Shown here: in pieces, positions 56,215 to 64,000 of the stretch
Numbering within the stretch: the first letter of the stretch is position 1
Layout of the letters: every line of letters begins with the position of its first letter
Assembly: GCA_016870095.1 (NCBI GenBank)
Contig: VGCI01000004.1
Coordinates: 62,001-126,000, forward strand
Reading direction: 5' to 3'
Length of the DNA: 64,000 nt
DNA from: Alphaproteobacteria bacterium
Lineage (GTDB): Bacteria > Pseudomonadota > Alphaproteobacteria > Paracaedibacterales > VGCI01
Position numbers and translations under genes: made by a program
The notes under the pieces: generated by a model
What the model was told of the DNA's origin: nothing
The model's database searches: none
The model's input: the letters and a program-made list of their open reading frames with translations, nothing else

Positions 56215-56429
56215 TCCGAATTAATTTTTTTCCTATCCTTTAATAAAAATGACATGACAGTTATTAACATGGAGTTAGGGATGCGAAGAAAAAAGCACTT
56301 TGATTGCGGCCGCGACAATCTGGCCACTATAGGGAAATGCTGGTGTCTTGTACAATTTTTATGAAATCTCGGAATTAAGGCGGTTGCAGAAGTGCTTATA
56401 GACAAGAAAAATTTATAAAGAGCTTACAA

Positions 56430-56612
56430 ATGGGGCATATTTTACGCAAACAAAAAGAAAAGAATATCAAATTTTTCCAAGATTATCCTCAATCATTGTG
56501 CTCCCCCTTTGAAATCCCACATTCCTTGCCAATTCCTCAAAATCAAGCACCCCAGTCTCTTAAGATAGGTGAGTGGTGGTTGCGCAGAAATGGATTACGC
56601 AAGATCAGTTGA
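56430..56612 (+). pseudogene. N-terminal piece of the GspE/PilB-like ATPase, out of frame with the rest
   Basis: This 60-codon frame begins MGHILRKQKEKNIKFF and reaches QAPQSLKIGE at 56571-56573. LKIGE is the usual opening of the GspE N-terminal domain (LGE-L-L-V-x-x-x-x-IT). The continuation, VAQKWITQDQL, is found in the next frame from 56579. One base added between gag 56571-56573 and gtt 56579 would join the two as KIGE-xx-VAQKWIT. Unshifted, the frame ends in WWLRRNGLRKIS. The N-terminus is therefore split from the ATPase body by a one-base loss or by a sequence error. Confidence 0.6.
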
Positions 56613-58156
56613 CCGTTGCTTTAAAAGAGCAAGTGCGTCGCTCGAAACGGTTGGGAGAGCTGATGGTTGATTTGGGTTTTTTATCAGATAGTCAACTTTT
56701 AACAGCTCTATCGACCCTATCTGGTTTTCCATTTATTTCGCTAGAAAATCAAATTTTAGATTTAACACTGGTTCGCAAGGTTCCCCTCGAAGTGGCATTA
56801 CGTTATCAGGTCTTGTTGTTTCAACAAGATGAGCAAGGGGCTCATTTGGCAATGTCAGATCCTGAAGATTTGTTAGCTCTTGACAAAGTTAGACAGATCC
56901 TTGGGAGGGATGTGCCACTCCTCCCTTATCACTCGACAACTAATAAAATTGCTCAAGCGCGAGAGATTTATTATCCGCAGCCAACTCTAGAGCCCCACGA
57001 AGGGGAAGTAGTTCAGCTGATTCATGACATGATTCTTGAAGCTGTTCGATTAAAGGCCTCAGATATTCATCTTTCTCCAACAGCTCATCAAATAGATGTC
57101 CATTATCGACAAGATGGAATTCTATATGTGGCACACACACTTCATAAAGAAAGATGGTCTGCTATTTCTGTTCGTTTGAAAATTATGGGGGGCCTCGATA
57201 TTGCAGAATCTCGTCGACCCCAAAATGGTCGATTTAGCCTAGTATTTGGGGGACGTGAAATTGATTTTCGATTATCCTGTCACCCAACAATTCATGGGGA
57301 AAATTTGGTATTACGTATTCTTGATAAAACCCAATCTCTACGAGCATTAGATGAGCTCGGATTTGAAAAAAATGACATCAAAATTTTGAAAGAGTTGGTG
57401 CAACGTCCTCAAGGTATGATTCTCTTAAGTGGGCCGACGGGATCTGGCAAAACAACTACGCTTTATGCTCTTCTCAATCATATGGATTCGTTAACAAGAA
57501 ATATTATGACATTAGAAGAGCCTGTTGAGTATTATGTTCCCCATATTCGACAAACAGAAATTCGTGAAGGGGGACCTTTTCGTTTTGGAGAAGGGGTGCG
57601 CTCTCTTCTTCGACAAGATCCAGATGTGATTTTTATTTCCGAAATACGGGATGCGGAAACAGCACAAATGGCATTGCGGGCAGCGATGACTGGGCATTTG
57701 GTTTTGGGGACAATTCATGCAAAAGATTGTTATACAATACCCCAACGTCTTCTTGATCTTGGGGTCTCTTCCTCACTGTTAGAAGGAAACTTAATTGCGG
57801 GCATAGCTCAACGTCTCGTGAGGCGATTGTGTGAGAAATGCTGCTACCCCCAAATTATAACTCGAGAGGACCGTAAACGATTTTCTCTTCCCCGTTCTGT
57901 TAGCCATGTTTATCAAGCTGGAAGTTGTTCCTTCTGCTGTGAAACAGGTTATCTTGGTCGTGAAGCTGTGGTTGAATCTGTTCTTTTTAACGAAGAATTT
58001 TTCACTATTAAATCAGAAAATTCTGTCCACTGTCTTTCAGAGAAGATAAGTAAAAATCAGAAAGTGTCAACGCTCTGGGATCGCGGCATGGAAAAAGTTT
58101 TGGCTGGGAAAACAACGTTTGCAGAAATAGATCGGGTGATAGGAGTTAATATCTAA
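56573..58156 (+). CDS. GspE/PilB-like assembly ATPase
   Basis: A 527-residue AAA-type secretion ATPase that drives pseudopilus or pilus assembly at the inner membrane. After an MshEN-type domain come SDIHLSPTAHQIDVHYRQDG, Walker A GPTGSGKTTTLYALL near residue 290, the Asp box ITLEEPVEY-like MTLEEPVEYYVP, Walker B RQDPDVIFISEIRDAETA and the His box HLVLGTIHAKD. A zinc tetracysteine is present (CEKC and CSFC). The GTG start at 56573 follows directly on an in-frame TGA and has no well-spaced ribosome site, which suggests the true start lies in the split piece upstream. gspF follows with one base shared. Confidence 0.88.
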   Translation: MVVAQKWITQDQLTVALKEQVRRSKRLGELMVDLGFLSDSQLLTALSTLSGFPFISLENQILDLTLVRKVPLEVALRYQVLLFQQDEQGAHLAMSDPEDLLALDKVRQILGRDVPLLPYHSTTNKIAQAREIYYPQPTLEPHEGEVVQLIHDMILEAVRLKASDIHLSPTAHQIDVHYRQDGILYVAHTLHKERWSAISVRLKIMGGLDIAESRRPQNGRFSLVFGGREIDFRLSCHPTIHGENLVLRILDKTQSLRALDELGFEKNDIKILKELVQRPQGMILLSGPTGSGKTTTLYALLNHMDSLTRNIMTLEEPVEYYVPHIRQTEIREGGPFRFGEGVRSLLRQDPDVIFISEIRDAETAQMALRAAMTGHLVLGTIHAKDCYTIPQRLLDLGVSSSLLEGNLIAGIAQRLVRRLCEKCCYPQIITREDRKRFSLPRSVSHVYQAGSCSFCCETGYLGREAVVESVLFNEEFFTIKSENSVHCLSEKISKNQKVSTLWDRGMEKVLAGKTTFAEIDRVIGVNI

Positions 58157-59364
58157 TGCCTTTGTATGCCTATAAAGCCACAGCAACAAATGGAACAAAA
58201 TATTCTGGCTTTCGTTTTGCGGCAACGACAAATGAAATTTATAAATCCCTAAAAGAAGAAGGACTGTTATTAACTGATTGCAAGGAAACCAAAGCAGAGC
58301 GGTTTTTGCCTCGTGTCGCGTCTCGGTATTCTACGGGGATATTTTCTAAGGTTCCAAGAATTCTCCTGATCGATTTCTGCCACCATATGGCTCAATTGGA
58401 TGAAGCGGGGGTGAGAATAGATAGTGCCCTAGAAGATCTTGCTTTATCAACCCCTCATCGAGGATTTCGCTCACTCCTTCATCTAGTTCACAAGGATGTT
58501 CAAGCCGGTATTCCTTTATCTGAAGCGTTAGCAAGACATCCAAAAGTTTTTGATCGAGTCTTTCAAAAATTAATTGCAGCAGCTGAACAAGTTGGTGCGT
58601 ATGCTCCTCAATTTCGTCACTTAGAAAGTCACTTACGTCGACTCGAAGCTATGAGTCATCAAATTCAAAAAGCGATTCGCTCTCCCCTTATCTTGTTTGG
58701 TTTGATGGTTATTCTTCTTTTAATAGTCATCGATTTTGTCATACCGAATATGGCCTCTCTCTTAGCATCTCTTGGATTTAAAGATCTTCCGCTTTCAACG
58801 CGTTTACTTCTTCATATCGCTCCGACTCTTGCTTATATACCGTTATTTCTAATGGCGATGTGTGGGTTGTTTGGTTTGTGTTATGCGCTTCCAAAAGCTC
58901 GGTATTATTTGGGGCGTTTTGCCTTATTTTTCCCCTTATATGGGCCCTTCGCTCTCACGCATTTTTGGCATGTCTTTGGCGTTATGATAGGTGCAGGTGT
59001 TGAGTTGTTGCCTTCTTTGTCTCAAGCTGTGCAAGTCATACGCAATCCCTATTTGCGCGAGAAACTCACCTTTCTATCCGGAGAAATTATTGCAGGGGCT
59101 GGTTTGTCAGATACCTTTTCCACTCAAAAAGAATTCGTTTCTCCTTTAATGGTACGCTTATTAAAACTCAGTGAGCAAACGGGGCGCTCAAAAGAGTTAA
59201 TTCCCCAAGCCGCTTCTCATCACCAAAGTCAGGCATTGCGCAAAATCGAAACGCTGGTTTCTTGGCTCGAGCCCAGCCTTGTCTTGATTATGGGGATTAT
59301 GATGGTGTGGATAGTTTTGGGAATCATTGTTCCTTTTTATGGATTATTTGGAAAGTTGTCATGA
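58156..59364 (+). CDS. GspF/PilC-like inner-membrane assembly protein
   Basis: A 402-residue polytopic protein. It starts MPLYAYKATATNGTKYSGF, as GspF/PilC do, and has two T2SSF domains with three membrane segments (IRSPLILFGLMVILLLIVIDFV, LAYIPLFLMAMCGLFGLCYAL and LVLIMGIMMVWIVLGIIVPFYGLFG). DFCHHMAQLDEAGVRIDSALEDLA and FWHVFGVMIGAGVELLPSL are the paired repeats. It is the platform that the GspE ATPase turns. It overlaps the next gene by four bases. Confidence 0.9.
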   Translation: MPLYAYKATATNGTKYSGFRFAATTNEIYKSLKEEGLLLTDCKETKAERFLPRVASRYSTGIFSKVPRILLIDFCHHMAQLDEAGVRIDSALEDLALSTPHRGFRSLLHLVHKDVQAGIPLSEALARHPKVFDRVFQKLIAAAEQVGAYAPQFRHLESHLRRLEAMSHQIQKAIRSPLILFGLMVILLLIVIDFVIPNMASLLASLGFKDLPLSTRLLLHIAPTLAYIPLFLMAMCGLFGLCYALPKARYYLGRFALFFPLYGPFALTHFWHVFGVMIGAGVELLPSLSQAVQVIRNPYLREKLTFLSGEIIAGAGLSDTFSTQKEFVSPLMVRLLKLSEQTGRSKELIPQAASHHQSQALRKIETLVSWLEPSLVLIMGIMMVWIVLGIIVPFYGLFGKLS

Positions 59365-60467
59365 TTTTTCTGACTCTTGAGGAAAATCAAGTTTTAGAAA
59401 ATGGTCAACCGCTTCAAGATTTTTCTGAATTTTTAAAAAGACTCTCAGCCAATAGCGAAATCACATTAATCTTAAAAACCCATGACGTAACCTATCATAT
59501 TTGTTCCCTCCGCAAGACTGTACCCTTTTTAAAAGCAGCCGAATTCTCCGCAAAGCATTGGGTTGGGGAATGGATATCCTCTAAAAGTCAAACATACATT
59601 GGGGGGGTCCTTCCCACGCCCTTTATGCGTGAAATTATTCAAGAGATTTCTGCATATTCTTTTGCGCTAAAGGGAGTTTATTTATGGGCTGATTTGATCA
59701 GACAATCTTATGGCTCTCTGCCTATTGGGTGGACATTAATAGACCATGAAGGAAGCTTGTTAATTTGCCAAGATGGGGTTTTGCAATTTAGCCGTACATG
59801 TAGTTTGCCTATAGAGCAAGAATTACCTCTAATTTTGAGATATATTAAAAGATTTGGTTATGAAGTTGGTATGCCAATAACCCTCATGAGAGCTTTTGCT
59901 CGGGAAGATGATCTTCCCCTGTTTGTCCAAAAAATCATTCGGTTTCCCCGGGATATTATACCTGAAGGACTGAGTCTTCAAATTCCAGAACTAAGGGAGC
60001 AAAATCGTCTTTACGATTGGCCGCGAAAGATTCAAAAAATAGCCTATTCATTTCTCCTTCTTAATTCGATTGTTATTGCCCTTTTTTGTTTTCAAATTAA
60101 AATTCTTTATGATCAAAAAAATAGTCTCAGTCAAGAGAGGAGCCGTCTAAATGCTAGCGAACTTATAGATGAAAAAAAGTTGGAGGTATTTGCCGCATAT
60201 CGTCAACTGTCAAAAGATCAGGGCAATCCTCTTTCCATCGTGCGACAACTGATACCTCTCTTAAAAGGCCAAGCTGTCGCCACCTATTTTCATTGGACTG
60301 TGGATTCCTTAACTCTTCAATTAGAATTGAATCCTGCGGTTTCTGTTGAACAGTTTTTTCTGACGCTGCGTTCTCAATTTTCGGAGTATCATGTGACATG
60401 GAAAGCGGAAGAAAATGAATCGCTCAAAGGGATTTTGATAATGGAAAAGAGGCTTTATGAGCATTAA
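59361..60467 (+). CDS. GspL/PilM-N-like bitopic protein (divergent)
   Basis: A product of about 368 residues from ATG 59361, which overlaps the gspF stop as ATGA. The longer frame to 59262 is inside gspF and not used. A cytoplasmic part of 220 residues is followed by one membrane helix (KIAYSFLLLNSIVIALFCFQI) and a coiled-coil plus small periplasmic domain with FFLTLRSQFSEYHVTW. That layout is that of GspL, or of PilM and PilN fused. Sequence resemblance is weak, so the call rests on layout and operon position between gspF and a PilO/GspM-like gene. Confidence 0.6.
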   Translation: MIFLTLEENQVLENGQPLQDFSEFLKRLSANSEITLILKTHDVTYHICSLRKTVPFLKAAEFSAKHWVGEWISSKSQTYIGGVLPTPFMREIIQEISAYSFALKGVYLWADLIRQSYGSLPIGWTLIDHEGSLLICQDGVLQFSRTCSLPIEQELPLILRYIKRFGYEVGMPITLMRAFAREDDLPLFVQKIIRFPRDIIPEGLSLQIPELREQNRLYDWPRKIQKIAYSFLLLNSIVIALFCFQIKILYDQKNSLSQERSRLNASELIDEKKLEVFAAYRQLSKDQGNPLSIVRQLIPLLKGQAVATYFHWTVDSLTLQLELNPAVSVEQFFLTLRSQFSEYHVTWKAEENESLKGILIMEKRLYEH

Positions 60468-61026
60468 AGAATTGAGGAACATCATATCGAGAGTTCGAGC
60501 AAAATATGCGCTGGGTGCACTCGGTATGAGCTTTGCACTGATGGGGACTCTTGCTTACTATAAGAATAATCTTTCTTGCCAAACACTACAGCTGAGCCAA
60601 GAGGTGTTAAAGAGGAAACGTCAGGTGATTCGTGAGCAAGAAACGACTGCATTGGTAAAGACCCATCAGGCAGAATTTTCAGCTTTTGAAGCTTGTAGAT
60701 TTGATCAACCATTGACATCTAAAGAGCTTCGAGATTTACATCCCCACAGTTTGGAGTTTGGGTCAACCCCCCTTCTTAATCATTACTCAGCCCATTCAGA
60801 ACTAACGGCTCAAGAAGTTTCTTTTTCATTGATTTGTCTGCGAGACAGAGAAATTTTTGCCCATTTGGATCAGTTGACCACCCGAGGTCCCGGACTTTTT
60901 CTCCTAAAAGATGTTGTCATAAAGCGAGCCGGTCCTGTGAATGAGGAAATGTTGGAGAAAATAGCTTCTGGAAAGTCACAAGCATTATTTGAAGGAAGGA
61001 TTACAACGACATGGATTCATCGATAA
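60457..61026 (+). CDS. GspM/PilO-like bitopic protein (divergent)
   Basis: A 189-residue protein with a short basic N-terminus, one membrane helix (YALGALGMSFALMGTLAYY), a charged coiled coil and a periplasmic domain with two possible beta-alpha-beta units (AQEVSFSLICLRDREIFAHLDQL). Size, topology and its place after the GspL-like gene match GspM or PilO. The direct sequence signal is weak. It overlaps both neighbours by about 10-16 bases, so translation is coupled. Confidence 0.55.
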   Translation: MSIKELRNIISRVRAKYALGALGMSFALMGTLAYYKNNLSCQTLQLSQEVLKRKRQVIREQETTALVKTHQAEFSAFEACRFDQPLTSKELRDLHPHSLEFGSTPLLNHYSAHSELTAQEVSFSLICLRDREIFAHLDQLTTRGPGLFLLKDVVIKRAGPVNEEMLEKIASGKSQALFEGRITTTWIHR

Positions 61027-61400
61027 GGTACTTAGTACTTTACATTGTCTGTTTTGCAACTTATGGATCAGATATATCTCTTATGCTGAGCCCAGCTGAA
61101 GAGGGAGCTCTCATTCGAGCCGAAGAGCAATCTCAAATAAAAGGAGATAATCTTGTAAAAAGTTCTGAAAAATTAAGGCTTGATGGCATTATCTATAGCC
61201 ACCAAAATTCTTGGACAATATGGCTGAATGGTCGCTCTATTAAGCAGGGACAAAAGATCGACGATCTTCGTATTGTGACGGTCACACCAGATACGGTTGA
61301 CTTGGTATGGTGTCCGAAATCCGGTAAGTCTCACAAAATTTCTTTAAGACCAAATGAAGTATTTCAGGTTTCATCATCCTTTTCCTCGTCATTAAAATAA
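61011..61400 (+). CDS. GspC/PilP-like periplasmic protein
   Basis: A 129-residue protein with an N-terminal hydrophobic signal or anchor (YLVLYIVCFATYGSDISLML) and a small beta domain: LRLDGIIYSHQNSWTIWLNG, then KQGQKIDDLRIVTVTPDTVDLVW and KISLRP. This is the shape of the GspC homology region or PilP, the link to the secretin. The last gene of the five-gene run; no secretin gene follows. Weak hairpin at 61454-61475 after it. Confidence 0.6.
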   Translation: MDSSIRYLVLYIVCFATYGSDISLMLSPAEEGALIRAEEQSQIKGDNLVKSSEKLRLDGIIYSHQNSWTIWLNGRSIKQGQKIDDLRIVTVTPDTVDLVWCPKSGKSHKISLRPNEVFQVSSSFSSSLK

Positions 61401-61453
61401 TGAGAAAAATAACTGTTATATAATAAAAAATTGTATCTCGAAAGAATATACGA

Positions 61454-61475
61454 GCTAGTAAACCTACATACTAGC
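61454..61475. terminator. Seven-base-pair hairpin after the assembly operon
   Basis: GCTAGTA (61454-61460) pairs with TACTAGC (61469-61475) around an eight-base loop. There is no T-run, so it may be only a weak or Rho-assisted stop. The rest of the 226-base gap to the antiporter gene is AT-rich and shows no gene. Confidence 0.35.
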
Positions 61476-61626
61476 AATTAAAATAATTTATAAGGTCAAA
61501 TTCACTTTCCTTTTGTAAATAGTTATTAAATTTCAAGGTTTAATTTTTACAGCCAATAATTTTTCATTTTGCGCTTGAACGCGAGTAACTATTCCGTATA
61601 AAGTCTCTTAAGATTATAATAAATTT

Positions 61627-62835
61627 TTGGGGATTCCCTCTTTAGTGCAGTCAACTTACGGTCTTGATAAATGGGTCCTGATTATTTCCCTTCTTCTATT
61701 TCTTGCTATTATTGCAAGCGATCTATCTAAACGACTCAAAATTCCAGCCCCTCTTCTTTTTCTTGTAACAGGTATGTTAGCTGGGTCTGATGGAATTGGG
61801 GGCATTTACTTTGATAATACCCTTATGGCTCAGCATATCGGTATTATTGCTTTGTGTTTTTCTTTGTTCTCTGGCGGCCTTGATACGCAATGGCGGCTTG
61901 TAAAACCCATTTTTTGGCCAGGGTTTGCATTATCTACGTTAGGTGTTCTCGTTTCAACGGGATTGGTTGCACTTTTTGCATTCTACCTTCTTGAATTCAC
62001 TGTATTGGAAGGATTTTTATTGGGTGCAATTGTCTCGGCAACGGATGCAGCTGCAATATTCTCACTTTTCCGGTCTCGACATTTTTTGGTTAAAAGAGAT
62101 TTACGTATGCTGGTAGAGTTTGAGTCTGGAAGTAATGATCCGATGGCCATACTTCTTGTATTTATTATTCTTCAAATCATGCAAAATCCCAAATTTACGG
62201 TTTTCAGCTTAACTACAATGTTCATTACTGAAGTTTTAGGGGGTTTAATAGTTGGGATTTTGGTTGGAAAATGCGCCGTTTTTCTTTTCCGGCGCATGAA
62301 GCTTGAGTATCGCGAACTCTATCCTGTATTTACAATTTCCCTTGTCCTCTTCGCTTACGGTGCTGCAACCATACTGGGAGGTAGTGGATTTCTAGCCACC
62401 TATCTCTTAGGTATTGTCATCTACCAGCAAGAGTTTCATCATAAATATAACATAAAAAAATTCCATGCAGCAATAACCTGGCTTTGTGAAATTAGCATGT
62501 TTCTGGTTTTAGGTCTCTTGGTGTTCCCTACGCAGATGAATGAAATTTTTAATCTCGATTTGGCTTTACCTTTCTTCCTCATATTTTTTGCAAGACCGGC
62601 CAGTGTTTTTGTGGCTCTGGCGTTTTCCAAATATTCTGTCAAAGAAAAATTTCTTATCTCTTGGCTTGGATTACGTGGTGCTGTGCCAATTGTCCTGGCA
62701 ACATTTCCAATGGTAATGGGCATCCCAAAAGCAAATACAATTTTCAATCTCGTCTTCTTTATCGTTCTGATTTCCTTCTTAATCCAAGGAGGGCTAGCTC
62801 CTAACTTTATCAAGCGTTTAAAAATTGGTAATTAG
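61627..62835 (+). CDS. Cation:proton antiporter, NhaP2/CvrA-like, membrane domain only
   Basis: A 402-residue CPA1-type antiporter with about 12 helices. The N-terminal SKRLKIPAPLLFLVTGMLAGSDGIGGIYFDN and ATDAAAIFSLFRS with FESGSNDPMAILLV match K+/H+ antiporters of the NhaP2 group. Usual family members are longer (near 500-600 residues) and carry C-terminal TrkA_C or CorC-type regulatory domains. These are missing here. Start is uncertain: TTG 61627 or GTG 61645, neither with a clear ribosome site. Confidence 0.82.
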   Translation: MGIPSLVQSTYGLDKWVLIISLLLFLAIIASDLSKRLKIPAPLLFLVTGMLAGSDGIGGIYFDNTLMAQHIGIIALCFSLFSGGLDTQWRLVKPIFWPGFALSTLGVLVSTGLVALFAFYLLEFTVLEGFLLGAIVSATDAAAIFSLFRSRHFLVKRDLRMLVEFESGSNDPMAILLVFIILQIMQNPKFTVFSLTTMFITEVLGGLIVGILVGKCAVFLFRRMKLEYRELYPVFTISLVLFAYGAATILGGSGFLATYLLGIVIYQQEFHHKYNIKKFHAAITWLCEISMFLVLGLLVFPTQMNEIFNLDLALPFFLIFFARPASVFVALAFSKYSVKEKFLISWLGLRGAVPIVLATFPMVMGIPKANTIFNLVFFIVLISFLIQGGLAPNFIKRLKIGN

Positions 62836-62928
62836 TCCGTTCTGAAGATATATACGATATCGTGATCATTTCACGAATCATTCTATTTTAATTATATAGG
62901 GCATCCACGAATTTTTTTTGGGGTAATT

Positions 62929-63138
62929 ATGAAATTTCAAAAAATTATAGCACGATTTTTTATGATTATGGGTTTTGGTGCCTTGGCAGGGTGTGCTGTC
63001 AATGAGAATGCTCATCCCTATCATTCATCTTATTATTACGCTGATTCTCCTTATCCTTCAGCTGTATACGATCCTTCTCCTGTCTATCCCTTTTATGGCC
63101 CTCATTATTATCACCCCCATTATCACCATCCCCGCTAG
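62929..63138 (+). CDS. Small His/Tyr/Pro-rich lipoprotein
   Basis: A 69-residue protein. The signal peptide ends in a lipobox, LAGC, at residues 19-22 (FGALAGCAVNE). The mature chain is dominated by Tyr, Pro, Ser and His, with repeated YxSxY elements and a His-rich end (HYYHPHYHHPR). It has no fold I recognise. The histidine end could bind metal; the whole could be a surface or wall spacer. A GGGG ribosome site precedes the ATG. Confidence 0.75.
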   Translation: MKFQKIIARFFMIMGFGALAGCAVNENAHPYHSSYYYADSPYPSAVYDPSPVYPFYGPHYYHPHYHHPR

Positions 63139-63201
63139 AAACTCGTAATGAATCTTTGCTGAATTTACGGTTCTCTCTTTCTTTCCTATCTTAAATCGGA
63201 T

Positions 63202-63792
63202 ATGAATACCTCCATGATATCTATTCTAAAATCGCAATTACGTACAGATTTACTCCAACGACGTGATCAGTATAAAAAAACCCATGATTTAAAAGACACG
63301 GGCAAGGCGATTTTGCAAAGCCTCCTATCTGCACAGATTATGGCTTGCGATGCCATTGTTGGCGGCTATTGGCCCGTTAAGTCAGAAGTGGATGTGCGTT
63401 CTTTGCTGGCTTACTTTTATGAACAAAATCATATTTGTGCGCTTCCGGTTGTACAGGCATCTAAAATGCCCCTTCTATTTCGTCAGTGGGGACCGGGAAA
63501 TTTACTTGTATCGGGCATCTATAACATCTTAACACCTGATGATGATGCTCCTCTGATAATCCCAACAGTATTGTTTGTACCTGTCGTTGGATTTGACTCT
63601 CAAGGGAATCGCCTGGGTCATGGAGAGGGATATTATGATAGAACCTTGGAAAAATTACGCGAAAATCATCCTATAATGGCTGTAGGTATGGCTTTTGATT
63701 GCCAGGAAGTTGACTCTATCCCTCGTGAACGTCATGATCAACCTTTGAATTATATTATTACACCGACGCAAGTTATTGAGATTAAAAGATGA
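63202..63792 (+). CDS. 5-formyltetrahydrofolate cyclo-ligase
   Basis: A 196-residue enzyme that converts 5-formyl-THF to 5,10-methenyl-THF, keeping folate available to ThyX and purine synthesis. The N-terminal [13 protein letters not shown], the [13 protein letters not shown] region and the ATP-binding [25 protein letters not shown] are diagnostic. The stop TGA overlaps the start of the next gene as ATGA. Confidence 0.94.
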   Translation: MNTSMISILKSQLRTDLLQRRDQYKKTHDLKDTGKAILQSLLSAQIMACDAIVGGYWPVKSEVDVRSLLAYFYEQNHICALPVVQASKMPLLFRQWGPGNLLVSGIYNILTPDDDAPLIIPTVLFVPVVGFDSQGNRLGHGEGYYDRTLEKLRENHPIMAVGMAFDCQEVDSIPRERHDQPLNYIITPTQVIEIKR

Positions 63793-64000
63793 AAATATTA
63801 TTTTGTGGCGACATTGTGGGGCGCTCTGGTCGTGATATTGTCCAAGAACATATTCCCCGAATTTGTGAGGAACTCGGTATTGATTTTGTTATCGTAAATG
63901 CCGAAAACGCGGCGCATGGTTTTGGCGTTACAAAAGGAATTTGTCAAGATTTATACAAAATTGGCGTAGATGTGATCACTACGGGAAATCACATTTGGGA
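63789..64000 (+). CDS. YmdB-type metallophosphoesterase, N-terminal fragment
   Basis: The frame opens [18 protein letters not shown] and continues [18 protein letters not shown] and [10 protein letters not shown] up to the right edge. GD-x-G, NAEN and GNH are the first metal-binding motifs of TIGR00282-type phosphoesterases (YmdB), which act on cyclic nucleotides. It is translationally coupled to the cyclo-ligase gene, a pairing seen in several alphaproteobacteria. The protein is cut off by the window. Confidence 0.92.
   Translation, partial: MKILFCGDIVGRSGRDIVQEHIPRICEELGIDFVIVNAENAAHGFGVTKGICQDLYKIGVDVITTGNHIW

Noticed and set aside
56211-56405. 64-codon minus-strand frame upstream of the phosphoesterase
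   Set aside because: No ribosome site and no recognisable protein; the region is better read as a promoter gap.
63139-63201. Possible 6S RNA upstream of the 5-formyl-THF cyclo-ligase gene
   Set aside because: 6S RNA often lies by this gene, but the gap is only 63 bases and no long bulged hairpin is seen.
1-64000. CRISPR arrays, insertion sequences, prophage or integrase genes
   Set aside because: No regularly spaced repeats, transposase or integrase motifs or long terminal inverted repeats were seen.

Overview
The window is chromosomal DNA from an AT-rich alphaproteobacterium. The evidence is a circularly permuted two-piece tmRNA gene next to an alpha-type sspB, the gene orders infA/ribonuclease E-G, hemE-hemH-hemJ-rho-coaE-dnaQ, tsaD-gpsA-EVE and tsaE-amgK, use of ThyX, and a likely chromosomal origin beside hemE. 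Type VI secretion baseplate genes, MHS-type MFS carriers and compact, often overlapping genes fit a host-associated lineage such as Holosporales/Paracaedibacter relatives. That placement is inference; no 16S rRNA is present.

Layout. 1-5.6 kb: end of a DUF2948 gene, infA, a short RNase E/G, waaA, thyX, permuted ssrA, sspB and yggS. 5.7-9.2 kb: a lone prepilin-like protein (apparent ATT start), gltX, a lytic transglycosylase and an Nfu scaffold. 9.4-12.3 kb: tssF-tssG. 12.4-17.6 kb: a minus-strand run dnaQ, coaE, rho, hemJ, hemH, hemE. 17.6-18.05 kb: putative oriC with DnaA-box-like sites, where predominant gene orientation flips from minus to plus. 18-24 kb: znuA, prfB (with a programmed +1 frameshift), ubiE, dut, an SH3 protein and znuCB. 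24-34 kb: membrane proteins, MHS carrier, hslO, DASS carrier, tsaE, amgK-like kinase, tRNA-Asp, ABC exporter, nadK and an APH(6)-type kinase. 34-48.5 kb: surface polysaccharide genes in two blocks (asnB, degenerate CapD-like protein, O-antigen ligase; then two GT4 enzymes and a second asnB) separated by EVE, gpsA, tsaD and typA. 48.5-56 kb: a split lipoprotein, acnA, yacG, a drug-efflux MFS, an ABC-F ATPase and a metallophosphoesterase with a G9 tract. 56.4-61.4 kb: a five-gene type II secretion/type IV pilus-like assembly operon. 61.6-64 kb: a cation/proton antiporter, a His/Tyr-rich lipoprotein, 5-formyl-THF cyclo-ligase and the start of a YmdB-type phosphoesterase.

How the genes work together. 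SsrA tagging and the SspB adaptor form one protein quality-control unit for ClpXP. The hem genes carry out late haem synthesis. ZnuA and ZnuCB make one zinc importer from two loci. The prepilin at 5.7 kb and the assembly operon at 56-61 kb probably belong to one pilus or secretion machine whose secretin and prepilin peptidase lie elsewhere. The points most worth checking are the origin, the ssrA-sspB pair, the divergent pilus/secretion operon, and a group of small lesions or recoding sites: a G9 slip in the phosphoesterase, a one-base offset at the start of gspE, an in-frame TAA in a lipoprotein, and the ATT start of the prepilin.
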